A program made the translations under genes and the position numbers. The notes beneath the pieces are model-generated. The model was not told the origin of the DNA. It was given only the letters and a program-made list of their open reading frames with translations, and made no database searches. Of a DNA stretch of 64,000 nt, positions 44,384-56,800 are shown piece by piece (the stretch's first letter is position 1; each line of letters opens with the position of its first letter). Source of the DNA: Phytophthora colocasiae (taxonomy: Eukaryota > Oomycota > Peronosporomycetes > Peronosporales > Peronosporaceae). The stretch lies in assembly GCA_018806915.1 (NCBI GenBank), contig JAGKQI010000090.1, forward strand, positions 2,790,001 to 2,854,000, given 5' to 3'.

Positions 44384-44401
44384 CCGCAGGGTACTAGGCA
44401 A
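43887..44401 (-). pseudogene. Element B Pol C-terminus, out of frame (chromodomain)
   Basis: After a frameshift at about 44405 the Pol sequence continues as STLRLHPTFYVGRLRRYEP. In a further frame lies a chromodomain-like YLVRWLGPLEDSWEPR ... DVPDAVAAYE. Chromodomains in gypsy elements guide integration to marked chromatin. At least two shifts separate it from the main Pol frame, so this copy is broken here. Confidence 0.7.
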
Positions 44402-44404
44402 CTG

Positions 44405-47400
44405 CTGTAGGCGTCCCCTAATACCTTGAGCACCTTGAATGGTCCGATATACCTCGGGGCGAGCTTGTTTGCACCAAGATTTGTCACTAGTGTCGGCGCT
44501 ATCCCATTGGTGGATAATAGAACGCGATCCCCAACGTGGAATGTCTCCATGTTCTTTCTCCCTCTGCGGTCGGCATTCTCCTTCTGGCGATCGACGGCCG
44601 CAGCAATCGCATCGCGGACGTAGCGGACAATGGACTCGCGCTGTCGCACGAACTCATGGACAGCCGCAGCGTCGCTTCGCTGCGGCGCTGCGTTGGGCGC
44701 AAAGTTTGCTGGCGGAGGATCAGTAGGCGCGACCGGATCGGGAGCAGTGTGAAGCTCAGCTGCGCGCCGCGGACGCGGGTTGATTAGCGTCCGACTGGTC
44801 CAAGCGGCAACGTCCCGTGGAGAAGCAGTCACCGCTCGCGCGGCAGCCCGTGTAAGAGGACGCTGGCTTGGGATCCGCGTGGAAGACCTCGTGCTCACCG
44901 CGTTCACATCCGTGTCAGCGGCCATCTCATGCGTCGCGACGGGGGCACCACCAGTGGGGGTGGGAGTCGTAGCGTCGTCATTCTCGGACAGTTGAACTGG
45001 AAGGGGGCGCTCCAGCCCAAGGAGCGCCGGAACGCGCGGATGACGGCCGAAGTTTACGAAGAACGGCGTCAAGCCAGTTGACGCGTGCGCGGCATTATTG
45101 ATGGCGAACTCCACCATCGGCAGGAAAGAGCTCCATGACTTGAACGACGTGGCGTAACTCCTCAGCACGTCTTCAACAACCCGATTAACACGTTCGGTCT
45201 GGCCATCGGTCTCAGGATGCGACGCGGTGGACATCGCCAACCGCGTCCCGACAAGTTTGAAGAGTTCCGTCCAGAAAGCAGCAGTAAAACGTGGGTCACG
45301 ATCAGATACAATTGAGGACGGAAGTCCATGGTGGCGATACACTGTGTCTAGAAACAGCGCCGCCGACTGAGACGCGGTGATCGAAGACGCCACGGGAGCA
45401 AGATGGACCATCTTGCTAAATCGGTCGACGAAAACAAGTATGCCTGTACGGCCCTGAGCGTCTCGCGGCAGACCAAAGACGAAATCCATGCTGACCGATG
45501 TCCACGGACCCGTCGCGACTGGAAGGGGTCGAAGCGGAGCTCGCTTCGACGGCGACGGTTTGACGCGCTGGCACGCTTCACAGGAGCGGACCCACTTGCG
45601 AACCCACTTGTACATGTGTGGCCAGTAAAAGTCGCGCGATAGTGACGCGAATGTTTTCTCGCGTCCGAGGTGGCCGCCGCTCGGCGTGTCATGGAACTCG
45701 TGAATCAGCCGAGCTCGGAGATCGTCGTCCAGAGGAACGACGATGCGCGGGGGGTCTTCACGGTCGACGCGGTACGTGAGCAACTCCCCGTCCAGCGCGT
45801 AGCGATCGACGCGGGAGCGGCCGCGTGGAGACAGCTTGCGCTTCGACGCGACACCAGGGTCGCGCAGGAACTGGATCAGCTCCAAGCAGGGCGCGTCCTC
45901 CTTGTACGCGTCCACGATCAAGTCGTGGAGCGGACTGGTCGCTGCAACCTCAACAGCAGCGACGTCTTCGGCAGTGCAGACAGCGCATTCATCGTCATCC
46001 TCGTCGCCAACTGCGTGGCGACCGCGCGGCACGTAATCCGGCCTGCGTGAAAGCGCGTCGGCGAGGATGTTGGACTTGCCCGGTTTGTAATGCACGACGA
46101 AATTGTACTCGGAGAAGAGCGACAACCAGCGCGCCATGCGCTGGGACAAGTAGCTCTTCGTCGCTGTCCTCAGCGACGCGTGATCTGTGTAGATTGCGAA
46201 GGTCTTCTCACCGAGGAGATACACACGGAACTTGATGAGTGCGTAGCGCATGGCAAGCAGCTCTTTATCATGAACCGGATAATTCCGTTCCGCCTGCTTC
46301 AGTTGGCGCGACTGGTAACTCACCACTCGCTCGCGACCCTCGTCGTCAAACTGCATCAAGGCACAGCCGATCGCGAAGTCGCTCGCGTCGCACACAACGT
46401 GGAACGGCTTTGATTGATCTGGAAGCATCAAGACGGGCGCGGTTGACAAACTCGTCTTCACCGCGTCGAAGGCTGTTTGGTGCTCGGGGCGCCATGACCA
46501 CATGGCGTCTGCCTTCAGGAGTTGAGACAGCGGTTGGATCGTCAGCGCGAAGTTCTTCGAGTAATTGTGGAGATACGTCGCGAGCCCCAACCACTGACGG
46601 AGCTGCTTCTGGTCCTGCGGCACGGGCCAAGCGCAAATGGCTTCAATCTTCTCGGGGTCAGCACGGACACCTTCCCTGCTGACGTAGCTCCCGAGCACTG
46701 GGATCTCGGGAGCGCAGAAGATACACTTCTTCAAGTTGGCGTACAGCTTGTTCTCTCGCATCACTTGGAACACCTGCCGCAGGTGTTGCAGATGCATCTC
46801 GACGTCCGTCAAGCCCCGTTCAGCACGGCTGTGGATGAAAATGTCATCAAAGTAGCTGGGCGCGAAGTCCCGGTACGGGCGGAGCAAGTTTGACACCATG
46901 CGGTTGAAGGTGGCAGGGGCGTTCTTGAGCCCCTGTGGCATCACAAGCCATTCCCAAAGCATTCCACTGGGCGTGCTGACCGCGGTCAGCGGTACGTCAT
47001 CCTCCCGCATCAAGATCTGATAGAAGCCGTCCATCAGATCGATCGCACTGTATTTGGTACTCCCCGACATGGTGTCGAGCACCATGTCTTTCCGCGGGAT
47101 CGGCGTCTGCGCCGGGATGGTGGCATCGTTGAGCTTGTTGAAGGCGTGGACGATCCGCCATCCACCGGTTGCTTTCTTCACGCAGAACGTCGGACTGGAG
47201 TGCGGGGACAGACTCTCACGGACGTGGCCGGCTTGCCGGCGACCCTCGAAGAAGGTGTCGATTGCTTCGACTTGATCACGGGGAAGCGGCCATTGCCTCG
47301 TCACGCAGTATTTTGCGCCAGGCACGAGGTCGATCTCGTGCCGAACTCCACGGTCCGGTGGAAGGACGGCTGGCACCTTGTCAGGGAAGATGTCGATGAA

Positions 47401-48447
47401 CTCGCGAACCAGCGGAGCAACCGAGTTACCAGCGGCTTCGAGTGCTGGTAACGACTGGGCCAAGTAGCGAGCCTCGCGAGCGGACTTAGGCTCAGCGCCT
47501 TTCGGGCGTTCCCGGGTATTGGGCGCTGGGTCACCAGCATCTACATCGACAGCCGCGATCGTCGCGGTGTTGTCCGCGACGATCATGCAAACCTGCTCGA
47601 TCTCGCCATGTTTCAAGTCGCGGAGAAAGTGTTTCCAAGACAGGCCAGGCAACTTGGTGATCTCAGACGCATCGCACGGCGGGCGTGCGACCTCGACATT
47701 GTGCATTCGCGGGATCGATGCCGCGTCGTCCCCAATCAGAACGGAGATAACCTCGGAGTCAGACGCGTCTGACTCATTCGGAGGAGTGCGGGGTCGCCGG
47801 GGCTGGCGGCGACCGCGGCGACGGACTGGCCGGGTGAACTCTTCCGTAGCAGGCAGTGGGAGACCACGCTCGACCAGGTCTGCTGCACTCAGACGCCGAG
47901 ACACGACATCGGCGTCGACTCTATCAGGGAGCCCCTGCTCAACCACATGCGGGAGCCCCTGCTCGACCGCTCGTGGGAGACCACGCTCAACCACATCTTC
48001 TTGTTCATCGTCAACGGAGAGCCGCTGCTCGTCCGTGCGTGGGAACCCCTGTTCGACCACATTGCTGGCTGTTGCCGAGAGCCGCTGCTCATCGGGACGT
48101 GGGAACCCCTGTTCGACCACGGTGGTGTCTGCTGCCGAGAACCGCTGCTCATCGGGACGTGGGAACCCCTCTTCTACCACGGTGTTGTCTGCTGCCGAGA
48201 GCCACTGCTCATCGGGACGTGGGAACTCATGCTCGACCACGTCAGACATGTCTTGAGTCACCTGCTCAAGACCTGCACACGTCACAGGCTCGCGAGCACC
48301 CGAAGGGCCATCGCTCACTTCGGATACAACGGGAGTCATGGATTCGGGGTCCATGACTGCAACGTGTGGCCATCGATTGGGCGTCCCGCATAGGGATGCC
48401 AATACCGCATTCACATCAATGTCGCGCGGACGGACAGTTCGAGCCAA
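44405..48447 (-). CDS. Element B Pol: repeat linker, RT, RNase H, integrase
   Basis: This long frame (about 1,350 codons before the 3' shift) begins with a linker holding about seven copies of a roughly 20-residue unit like VVEQGFPRPDEQRLSAAD (about 47860-48240). RT follows with SYFDDIFIHS as catalytic box. RNase H has CDASDFAIGCAL and TDHASLRTA, ending LADALSRR. The integrase zinc motif includes HLGREKT ... CEACQRVK, and the core shows SMDFVFGLP, SDRDPRF and TDGQTERVNR. Upstream it is cut from protease by a shift at about 48468, where residues between GIP and RHQPHIDW are missing. Polymerase and integrase domains look intact. Confidence 0.9.
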
Positions 48448-48880
48448 CCAGTCAATATGAGGCTGGTGACGGGGATGCCGAAGACACAGTCGAAGGATCC
48501 GGCCAACTCGATCACCAGAAAGTCATCGGACCCATGGAAACCGTCGAACTCGTAAGAGAAGGTGGCCGAACGCCGCGGGACACGCCGCGGCTTCCCGTCA
48601 GCATACTTAACAACCATGTGGCCGGGACCTTCCCGAACTCGCATGTTCGCCGGTAACACCGACAAACTCTCGGCGCGAACGAAGTTGTTCGTCGCGCCTG
48701 AATCCAGCAGGGCGCGAAGCGGACGCTTCGCGCCATTGACGTGGATACTGAGGATGATCAGTCTCAGGTCACTGCCGGAGGTGGTGGCAAAGAATTGTGC
48801 ATGAAGCACGTGGGGGCTAGGAGGAGGATCTGCCACCAGAGATCCGTCGTCCTCATCATACCCAGTAGGGCGCCCCGCAC
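48411..48880 (-). pseudogene. Element B protease (-1 frame), 3' deletion
   Basis: The -1 frame opened by the slippery site encodes RPVGAGRPTGY, then FFATTSGSDLRL, then the aspartic-protease active site LLDSGATNNFV and FDCVFGIP. The stretch corresponding to PWLA in element A is lost, with a frame change, at about 48468; the continuation RHQPHIDWLART is in the Pol frame. The small deletion probably destroys processing of the polyprotein. Confidence 0.8.
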
Positions 48881-48902
48881 CTACTGGTCGTCGCCGTTTT
48901 TT
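48862..48902 (-). promoter_or_regulatory. Programmed -1 ribosomal frameshift signal, element B
   Basis: On the minus strand the heptamer AAAAAAC (48902-48896) is phased A AAA AAC in gag. An 8-nt spacer is followed by the stem CCAGTAGG/CCTACTGG (48887-48880 with 48869-48862) and a 10-nt loop. The gag stop TAG (48883-48881) is in the 5' arm. Every feature matches element A. Confidence 0.8.
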
Positions 48903-49930
48903 GGGATGGCGACTGTATCATCAGCAACGTTGGCGACAACGTGTGCCAAGACCGGAGCAGGAGCGCGGCACACAGCCGCGCGATGTCCGAATTTGCGACA
49001 GCGAAAGCATCGGAGAGGGCGTGAACCGCGGCCAGATACCGGAGCCGGGCGAGTAGATGTCGTCGGCGAGTTGTCGCGCCGATGGCCACGGTAATCCTGG
49101 ATGGCGTCAATCTCCATCGGCTCGGGCTCCGTGGCAGGAGGCCTGACGAGAGAGAACGCCTCGGAGGCGGACACGCTGTAGTCCTCGCGCAGCGCCGTCT
49201 CAAACGCTTCCTCCAGCGAGTCGGGCGTCTTTCGTGTCAAATAGAAGCGCTGATAACCAGCGTTCATACCAGAGATGAAGACATGGACTTGAGTCGCCAT
49301 GTCCACCGGCTTCGTCGTGATGCACGACACCAAGTGACGAGCCCGTTGAATGTACTCGAGCATGGACATCCGACCCTGCTTCAGCGACAGGAACGCCGAG
49401 CGCTGAACCTGTTCGTCTTGAGGGGGCTCAAAAGCCAGGCGGAGATCGCTCTTCAGCGATTCCATCGTCGAAAAGCAGGAGGCGTCGGCAACAAGCTTGC
49501 CGAGCGCCCACTCCTTGGCCTTCCCCGTTAACTTGGACAAAAGGAACCGGGTACGAGCGAACTCGGTAGACAGCTGCCGAGCTTCGATCGCGATGTCGAT
49601 CTCACAGAACCAGCGGTTCAGCTGGAGGCGAGCGGCGCCATCGCCGCTGTAGCAGGAGACATCGAGTTTCACGATGTCAGTCTTGTTCTTGGTCGGCGTG
49701 GGAGTCGTCGCACGCCGACGCAGGTCAGCGAGCTCACGCGCCATGAACTCGTGAGCAGCCAGTCGTTGATCTTCTTCCGTTCCGGCAGTCAGCAAGGTCT
49801 TGATGACTCCTTCTCCGGACACCGCGGCAAGACGGTGTAGCGCCTCCCACTCGAAGGCGGACAAGTGGGGGAAGCTGGCATGCTCGAGGGCAGCACCAGC
49901 CCCTTCGGTGAAATAGGAAGCGTCATTCAT
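48881..49930 (-). CDS. Element B gag (349 codons)
   Basis: The undamaged Gag frame starts MNDASYFTEGAG. Its capsid-type region contains LNRWFCEIDIAIEAR, LRLAFEPPQDEQ and FISGMNAGYQRFYL, matching element A. The nucleocapsid CCHC knuckle is CFRCRKFGHRAAVC, and the frame ends GDDQ at the TAG within the frameshift hairpin. It lies 33 bp inside the 5' LTR, just after the primer site. Since Gag is intact and LTRs identical, this copy or a close sibling was recently active. Confidence 0.88.
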   Translation of the reverse strand: MNDASYFTEGAGAALEHASFPHLSAFEWEALHRLAAVSGEGVIKTLLTAGTEEDQRLAAHEFMARELADLRRRATTPTPTKNKTDIVKLDVSCYSGDGAARLQLNRWFCEIDIAIEARQLSTEFARTRFLLSKLTGKAKEWALGKLVADASCFSTMESLKSDLRLAFEPPQDEQVQRSAFLSLKQGRMSMLEYIQRARHLVSCITTKPVDMATQVHVFISGMNAGYQRFYLTRKTPDSLEEAFETALREDYSVSASEAFSLVRPPATEPEPMEIDAIQDYRGHRRDNSPTTSTRPAPVSGRGSRPLRCFRCRKFGHRAAVCRAPAPVLAHVVANVADDTVAIPKNGDDQ

Positions 49931-49963
49931 GGTCGTGTGGACGGACTACAAAGTGCTACCAGA

Positions 49964-50126
49964 TGTAACGGGGCGGTGCTTCTTGTATTATATAACTCTG
50001 GGTTGGTTTAGAAGGTGGTGGCGGCCTTGGAGCCGCCACAGCCACCAACCTATAGCTAGCAGAGATTGGCCGCGGTTCAACCAATCGAACCGCGGCGTGT
50101 GACGGGTATAGTGAAAGCCCGTCACA
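49964..50126 (-). repeat. Element B 5' LTR
   Basis: 163-bp repeat. Two bases inside it on the minus strand is the primer-binding site TGGTAGCACTTTGTAGTCC (about 49943-49961), almost the same as in element A. Confidence 0.95.
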
Positions 50127-50131
50127 ACCAA

Positions 50132-53100
50132 GGAAAATGGTTCGGGCGCTGCAAGTACTCGGAAGCCTCCTCGCGATGGGTGTTTGGTATGCAAGGGCCC
50201 TCACTGGGTTCGAGATTGCCCAACCGCGACCGCGGAGCAAAAGGCCAATGTGGGGAAGTTAATGAAGGAGAAACGGAATCGCCCGCAGGGCGTCAAGAGG
50301 GTCACTACTGAAGGTGAACTCGAGTTCCGTAACGCGATTGTGAACGGTGTGATGGAAGTACCGTTCTGCCCGGACACAGGTTCGGACGTTAACATTATAG
50401 GTCGGCCGGTGATGGCTGAGTTACGCAACTTGATGCCCGAGCTGCCTACTGTGGCAATTGAACCACCTCTGGAAGTTGTTGCAGCCGGCGGAAACTCGAT
50501 GTTGTGTCATGAGAAGGTCCTGATAGACATAGAGATTGTGACAGCAGCAGGACCGTTGCATCTAGATGCCATCGAGTGTTTGGTGCTTGTCGCACCCGAG
50601 GAAGAGCTGTTATTGGGAAAAACGACATTGCAATCAATCGGGGTAGACCTCGATGGGGTGTTTGCCCAATTGGCACAACAACATATCGATACCGCCGACC
50701 TTGAGGCAGATGACATACCCAGCGACGACTTGGATGTGCTGGGGGCTGCCGACGGCAGTGAAGTTGATGTCCTGTTGCAAAGCATGGTTGATGAGGCCAT
50801 TGATGCCGGATTTGAACCAAACCTATCAGCCGAACTACGAGACTTGGTGACCAGCTATTCGGACGTTTTTCGAGTGAACCTTGGTCGCGATGAAGCTGCC
50901 GATGTTCAGCCTCTTGAGGTGCGTCTTCAAGACGGCGCACAACCGTACCGTAGTGGTGTCCGGCGATATCCCGAGGCTCAGCGACAGTTCCTTCGGGAAT
51001 ATGTGCGGGAGCTTGAAGAAGCAGGTTTAATTCATCGCAACACTCAAAGTCGCTGGGCGTGTCCGGCACTACCGGTGGCGAAGCGGGGCACGGATGAGTT
51101 TCGCATTACCATTGATTACCGACCCGTTAACCGTCTTACGGTGCCATTGGCGGGTGCATCGCCGAATCTGGCAGTCGTGACGGAGTCCGTACGTGGGTCT
51201 TACGGTTTCGGAGCTTTTGATTTTCACAAAGGTTTCTGGCAGATGCCTCTGCATTCGAATAGCAGAGAGATGTTCAGTTTTGTGACAGAGGATGGAGTTT
51301 TCACGCCAACTCGCGTACCTCAAGGCGCTAGTGATTCGGCAGTACACTTCCAGGCTCAGATGAACGAAGTGCTGAGGGACCTATTGTTCCGGAGTGTACT
51401 GGTGTGGATAGATGATGTGCTATTGTTTGCACGCACTGCAAGTGAATATCTCGAGAATCTGACGAACTTTTTCGGTATTCTACGCCAGCGGAAGTTAAAG
51501 CTAAACGCTCGCAAGTGCAAACTTTTTGCCAAGCGAGTTAAATGGTGTGGAAAACTGATCGACGGAGAAGGTGTTGAGCATGATCCCGAGCGGTTGGCTG
51601 CGTTGCAGCAGATGCCATTACCCCCCACTGGAGCCGCGCTCCAGCATTTTCTGTGTGCTCTCAATTGGCTGAGAGACTCGATGGTGGACTACTCACGCAT
51701 CACATCGCCTCTGCATGAGAAACTGGAGCATGTGATGCAGTCTCGTGGGCGTAGGAAAGCTCAGCTGAGTGGAGCTATACTGGAATGGAGTGCCGCAGAG
51801 ACCGAGGCGTTTCGCGAGACGCTCATGATGGTTGAATGCTCGTGCAAATTAGCGTTTCCGGACAAAGGTGCGACAGTTTGTATGTTCTCCGATGCCTCGC
51901 TCACCGGGTACGCACTGGTATTGACTCAGGTATTGAACTGGCAGGATGGTGTCCCTGTGGAGGAGCAGCAACATGAATTGCTGATATGTCGAGGTGGCCT
52001 GTTCAAAGGTGCACAGAAAAACTGGTCGATCGTTGAGAAGGAGGGATACCCAATTGTGAAAGCGTGTGGAAATCTAGATTACATGCTCGTCCGTGAGAAA
52101 GGTTTCCACGTGTACTGTGACCACTCGAACCTGATCCAGATCTTTACGCCTGACCGAGAAGTGAAACAACACATCAAGGGAAAGCTCCAGCGCTGGGCGT
52201 TGAAACTAGTGGGTTGCCGGTATGTGATTCATCATATCGCTGGCGAGACCAACCTCTGGGCGGATATAATTTCTCGCTGGGGCCAACCTGCGCATCCCGA
52301 TGCATCTGAGCCGCTAGCAGTTCGTAGAGTGACTACACGATCTGCACAGACTCTCCCAGAGCTCCGTCCGTTGCAGAATGACCAGTTCACGTGGCCGACG
52401 CGGGCTGAGATCGTTCGCGTACAGCAACAGTATCGCGGAAATGAACCTGACAGTGCTGTCACGGTTAGCGATGGGATCGAAGTGGACGGGAAGCTGTGGT
52501 TACCTTCCGAGGCGAAGAATCTTTTGAAGCGTCTGTTTGTGGTGGCGCATTGTGGCACCCAAGGGCATCGAGGTGTGAACGTGATGGTGGAGCTTCTGGA
52601 TCGCCGTTTCGTGTTATTAAACGCCCGCCAAATGGTCACTCGGTTTGTCAACCAGTGCCTCTTATGCAAGCACGTCAAAGGCGGTCAAGTGATCCAAAGG
52701 AACTGGACTGTGGACCGACCAGTGGCTAAACGCAACGAGTGCCTGCATCTCGACTACCTATACCTCGGTGACAGCTACGGTGACACTTTGTACGTGTTGG
52801 TCCTCAAGGACGAACTTACCCACTACTGCGAACTTGTACCGGCAGATGTAGCGGACAGTCAGACTGCAGTGGCAGCTATTCTTGATTGGAACAAACGGTT
52901 CGGGGCTCCGGTTTCGTGGATGTCTGACAATGGCTCGCATTTTAAGAACGAAGTAATGGAGCTGTTGGCAGAGCGGCTTGGTGCGACTCACCAGTTCGCT
53001 CCGGTGTATACGCCGTGGATTAATGGTACCGTCGAGCGAGTGAACCGGGATATTCTTCAAGTCCTGCGTGTTATGCTATTGGAGAGCTGGCTGGACACCC

Positions 53101-53828
53101 GCAATTGGGTACATCTACTTCCTATCATTCAGGCGAACCTGAACCACACCCCAGTGTTCTCGCTAGGCAACTGTGCCCCGGTAGAGCTATTCACCGGCCT
53201 ACCTGCAGCATCTTGCCTTGATGTTGTGGCTGCACCTACAGAGAGAGTACTACGAAACCTTCCAATGGAGAAGGCTGAGCTACGAGAGGCTGTCGAGACT
53301 CTTCGACAGAGCCTGCACGGAATGCATCGCGTTGTTCGTGACCGCCGTGAGCAGCAACGCGTGGCTGCAATGGCTCGTTCCAAAGGCACCGTGTGCAATT
53401 TCAGTGAAGGGGACTACGTGCTGTGGTCCAGGGTGGACAAGCGTCTGCAGGGTAACAAGTTGCTGGTGCGTTGGGTCGGGCCATTCCAGGTTGTCAAAGC
53501 CCTCCCTCACTCTTTCCTCGTCCGTCATCTACTCACTGGGGCTGAGTATGACGTTCATGGATCAAGGCTGAAGTTCTACTACGATGCAGACCTCGACGTG
53601 ACCGCCGAGATCCGTGAGCATGTGTCACTGCAAGGAATTGTTCTAGAAGTCCGAGCCATAGTTGCGCACCGATTCAACACGGCGTCTGGCGAGCTGGAGC
53701 TGCTTGTTGCCTGGCGTTGTCTACAAGACGCTGAGAACTCCTGGGAACCCGCCCATTCGATCAAGCGTGACGTTCCGGCGCTGGTGGCCAAGTATGCTGA
53801 TGACCACAATGTGGAGGAGCTCCAGTAG
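50132..53828 (+). CDS. Element C nucleocapsid-protease-Pol segment
   Basis: The frame continues Gag with a short zinc-knuckle-like CLVCKGPHWVRDCP. Protease has the motif CPDTGSDVNII. Reverse transcriptase has VWIDDVLLF as catalytic box, and RNase H has FSDASLTGYAL and YCDHSNLIQ. Integrase shows HCGTQGHRG with CLLCKHVKGG, then LHLDYLYLG, SDNGSHF and NGTVERVNRD. The C-terminal chromodomain-like end is VAWRCLQDAENSWEP. No stop or shift is seen over about 1,230 codons, so Gag-Pol was a single undivided frame before B inserted. This design differs from A and B, which use a -1 shift. Confidence 0.9.
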
Positions 53829-53991
53829 AATTTTGGCGGTTCAAGGGTGTCTGGTTGTGGAGTTATGTCCAATCGCAGTGAAAGGGTACAAGTTCAACAC
53901 GTTGCCGTTGAAGTTGGGTACATACGACGGGACATGGCTACATGTGTTCAGAAACGGTCAAGGGAAACGTGACCCGAAGGTTATCAGAAGG

Positions 53992-56748
53992 GCAGAGAAT
54001 ATTGCCACAAGGTGCAATAAGGATTTGTCTTCATATTGTGGCCCATTTACACAAGCTGACACAAGTTACCACAATAATCCCTTTACAATCTCCACAACAC
54101 ACACAAGCCAACAAGCGCTATGACCCCCCCATCCGATCTGGAATCCTGCTGGCGTCCATGGACTTGCCATCACCTGCGTTATTTAAGCGTTATTTTGTGT
54201 TGACACTTCATGTGAGCACATGGGTTCACAACAATGACAGAGTCGTTTAAACGTGTATTGTGCTTCACCTTACTCCCCACTTAGAAGAATCTTCAGCATG
54301 TAACGAAAGCGCAACAATTTGGTATCAGACGGGATATCTAGCGACTCAAACAGGTAGCTCTCGATGAATGCTAGAACCAGTACCCCGCAGCTTTCACCGT
54401 CTAGTTGCTGAAAGAAGCGACTAACTTCACGCCTCCAACGTTTCTCATGAGGTAGTAGAGGGAGAAATGTTCTCCTGAAAATGCGCTCGATTGCATCAAT
54501 AGTCGCTTCGTCGTTCCTCAGATCCATAACCTTAAATACGTACGTTTTCAGGCTAATTCCAATGCCACACCAGTGATCTTTATGAAGCCACAGCGCACCC
54601 ACAATCTTATCGCCGCTGGAACTGATCACCGTGTGTTCTTTTAGCCATTCCAGCCTCTCTTCATCTGTTCCAAACCCCATTAACTGAGTCGTGAACGTAG
54701 TTGAATGTGCAGATTCGGCTACACTGTTGGCATCGGCGCACATCGCAGAAATAGCCGCAGTCATAGCAATGTCTTCCGCTTCATTATGGAGTAGGTCCAG
54801 TAATGACTTCTCTGTGTCGTCACAAATATTGATATTGCCCACACAGGTTGAGATGTCTTCTATTGTTACCACTCCCACACCGTCAAATATAGAACCAAGT
54901 TGAGCTCCTTCAACATCGATATCGCGAATCCACTCAAGGCAATCTTCGATCATACTAAATCCAGTTCTAGCACCGTGAAATCCTCCCATTGTAACGATAT
55001 AATTTCCTGTCGTTTTGGGAAATAGCGAATTACGTCCCCGCTCAAACTTGAGTAGTATTTCGGCGTATTGGAGGTCAGTGCCTTGTTGTTCTCGATATTC
55101 TCGCCGACATTTATCCATTAAAAACAGACAATGACGAACCCAGTTCCGAGGAAGAATCACACTGCAAACCTTCATTGTCTTCGCAGTATTGTTTGATTTA
55201 GACGCGAGAACTGCAACACACAGGTCCGGAGCTTCACGGGGGGATGGGAGATTAGACAAGACAGAAAATTTCGCGAGATACTCGTTCAGTGCGTTATACG
55301 TAACTGGTTCTTCGTCTAGACGCCGCTGTAGCTCCACCAAATTTCCACTGTCTTCATCAATCGGGGGCTGATATTTCTGCAGAAGTGCTGCCATCTCCCT
55401 AAATTTGTTCCGCCGTGTACCATAAAAGAAAACAACTTGTACCGAGATGCATTAGTGTCGTGTGTGGCGTCTACTAGCATGGCCTCCGGAAAAGACGAAA
55501 ATAGCGCGCGCATGTGACCGGTTTGTATCGTGATGCACCTCGCGATGCGCTGAACAAGTTTGAAACACATTGTTAGCAATGATGTCCGGATTTATCAAAT
55601 GTACATACAGCCTACCCTTGATCCCTCCTGGTCAATATCCACATGAGAGGCTGCAAAACGGTCGGACTCGCAAAACCGATCAAGTGTCTCTGCAACTCTG
55701 TCCGAAACACTCATTCCCCTCTCATCTTCTCTCTTCAATTTTGCAAGCAGATTGTGGACGTCGACCATATCCGGCTCAGAACTCGTGTTGTCCCAAATGT
55801 ACCGGAGAATTTTCTTTCGAGAGAGCCCCGCTTTTCGAAGCATATCCACGGTAACAAGCTCTTCTGGTGGCAGATGCAAACGGTTTTTAGGAGACGTTTG
55901 TGAGCGTACTTGCCAAGGCTGTGATTGTGGGAGGTTTGGTGAACTGAGATCTTCAGATAATAAGAATCTTCTTTGCGTTGCAGCAGGATATTGAGCTTTA
56001 ACACAGAAACACAACAATGCTAAGTAAAAAATAGCTGCAATGATAAAAGACGAGAATAGTGTACCTTCGCTTTGCAGCCTATGGAACGAACGTTCTGACG
56101 TGGACGTTTACCTTGGCCACGGTTGCGATGCTTACCAGCATAGGTGCACTCGTACGACACCAGATAATATGGAAACGCGTCGTCATGAAATAGCTCCGAG
56201 TCTGGGGGCTCCTCACCTCTATCTGGTAGTGCTTCGTAACGCGTTTGTTCCGGGCAGTCCGACTTGTTGATGTGCGTTTGGCGTATGTTTAATTACAACA
56301 TCGAGTTACTACAGTGTATACGAATATACTTTAGCCGACATACCTGGTAGGTTTCCTCACAGTACTTTTTGAAGCCGTTGGTGAATTCCTCCCAAGTGGC
56401 GTATTCTTGATTCAGTAGACTGGGTACGTGCTGAGTTGACGAGTCCGACCACTGACTTGCATCGGATTTGGATGCCTCGCCATCTTCTGAAGATGCTTGG
56501 GCCTCGTGCGGTGGGGACCGACGCTTGCGGGGCATATTAATAGGACGGCAATACTGCAGGCTGGGAACGGAGGGGGAGGGCGTTCGCCGGACAAGATTTC
56601 AGAATGATTTTGAGCCACAAATTTATCTAACGTTTAATTGGCGTTGCTTTACGCGTTTTTTTCGGGGCGAAAAAGCTCAACATCGAACGACCCTTTCACT
56701 GGGATAGTGAAAAATCCGGCTCTCCCCCTTGTGGTAATAGTCACTCTC
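53992..56748 (-). mobile_element. MULE-1, Mutator-like element with a Ulp1-type gene
   Basis: The 2.76-kb element lies between an 11-bp direct repeat TTATCAGAAGG (53981-53991 and 56749-56759). Its diverged terminal repeats are AATATTGCCACAAGG ... GGATTTGTC at the left and GACTATTACCACAAGG ... GGATTTTTC inverted at the right. Long target duplications of 9-11 bp are typical of MULEs. It sits in the 3' region of element C, between Pol and LTR. Its content is an N-terminal transposase part fused or followed by a cysteine protease. Confidence 0.75.
54270..56535 (-). pseudogene. MULE-1 genes: transposase N-terminal part and Ulp1-like C48 protease
   Basis: The first exon (56344-56535, ending before GTATGT) encodes TWEEFTNGFKKYCEETYQ, the start of MULE/FAR1-type DNA-binding domains. 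The next part (about 56063-56270) has a Cys/His segment (YECTYAGKHRNRGQGKR). Exon 55600-56000 gives LPPEELVTVDMLRKAG and DVHNLLAKL. The segment 55395-55550 has LVDATHDTNASRYKLFSFMV, the first catalytic Asp region of the transposase. The rest of the transposase is missing. The 374-codon frame 54270-55394 then carries a Ulp1-type catalytic set: His 274 (KDHWCGIGI), Asp 291 (KVMDLRND), Gln 330 and Cys 336 (GESCGVLVLAF). It could cut SUMO-like conjugates; function inferred. Confidence 0.75.
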
Positions 56749-56800
56749 TTATCAGAAGGTAAGTACCAAGATATTTTGCGTCTGGTCGTCTTGGGGGCAG

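Larger units (their letters stand above)
43118..50126 (-). mobile_element. Ty3/gypsy LTR retrotransposon, element B, nested in element C gag
   Basis: The 7,009-bp element has two 163-bp LTRs that look identical, flanked by the target duplication ACCAA (43113-43117 and 50127-50131). Its genes are on the minus strand, opposite to C. The order (minus strand) is gag, -1 frameshift site, protease, repeat linker, RT, RNase H, integrase, chromodomain, with an antisense ORF near the 3' LTR. Proteins are clearly related to element A, and the primer site is nearly the same. Identical LTRs imply very recent insertion, later than C. Confidence 0.95.

Noticed and set aside
47519..48256. Plus-strand ORF of 245 codons across element B.
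   Set aside because: It is the reverse of the repeat linker on the minus strand; its apparent repeats (CSSGRGNPCSTT) only mirror those units.
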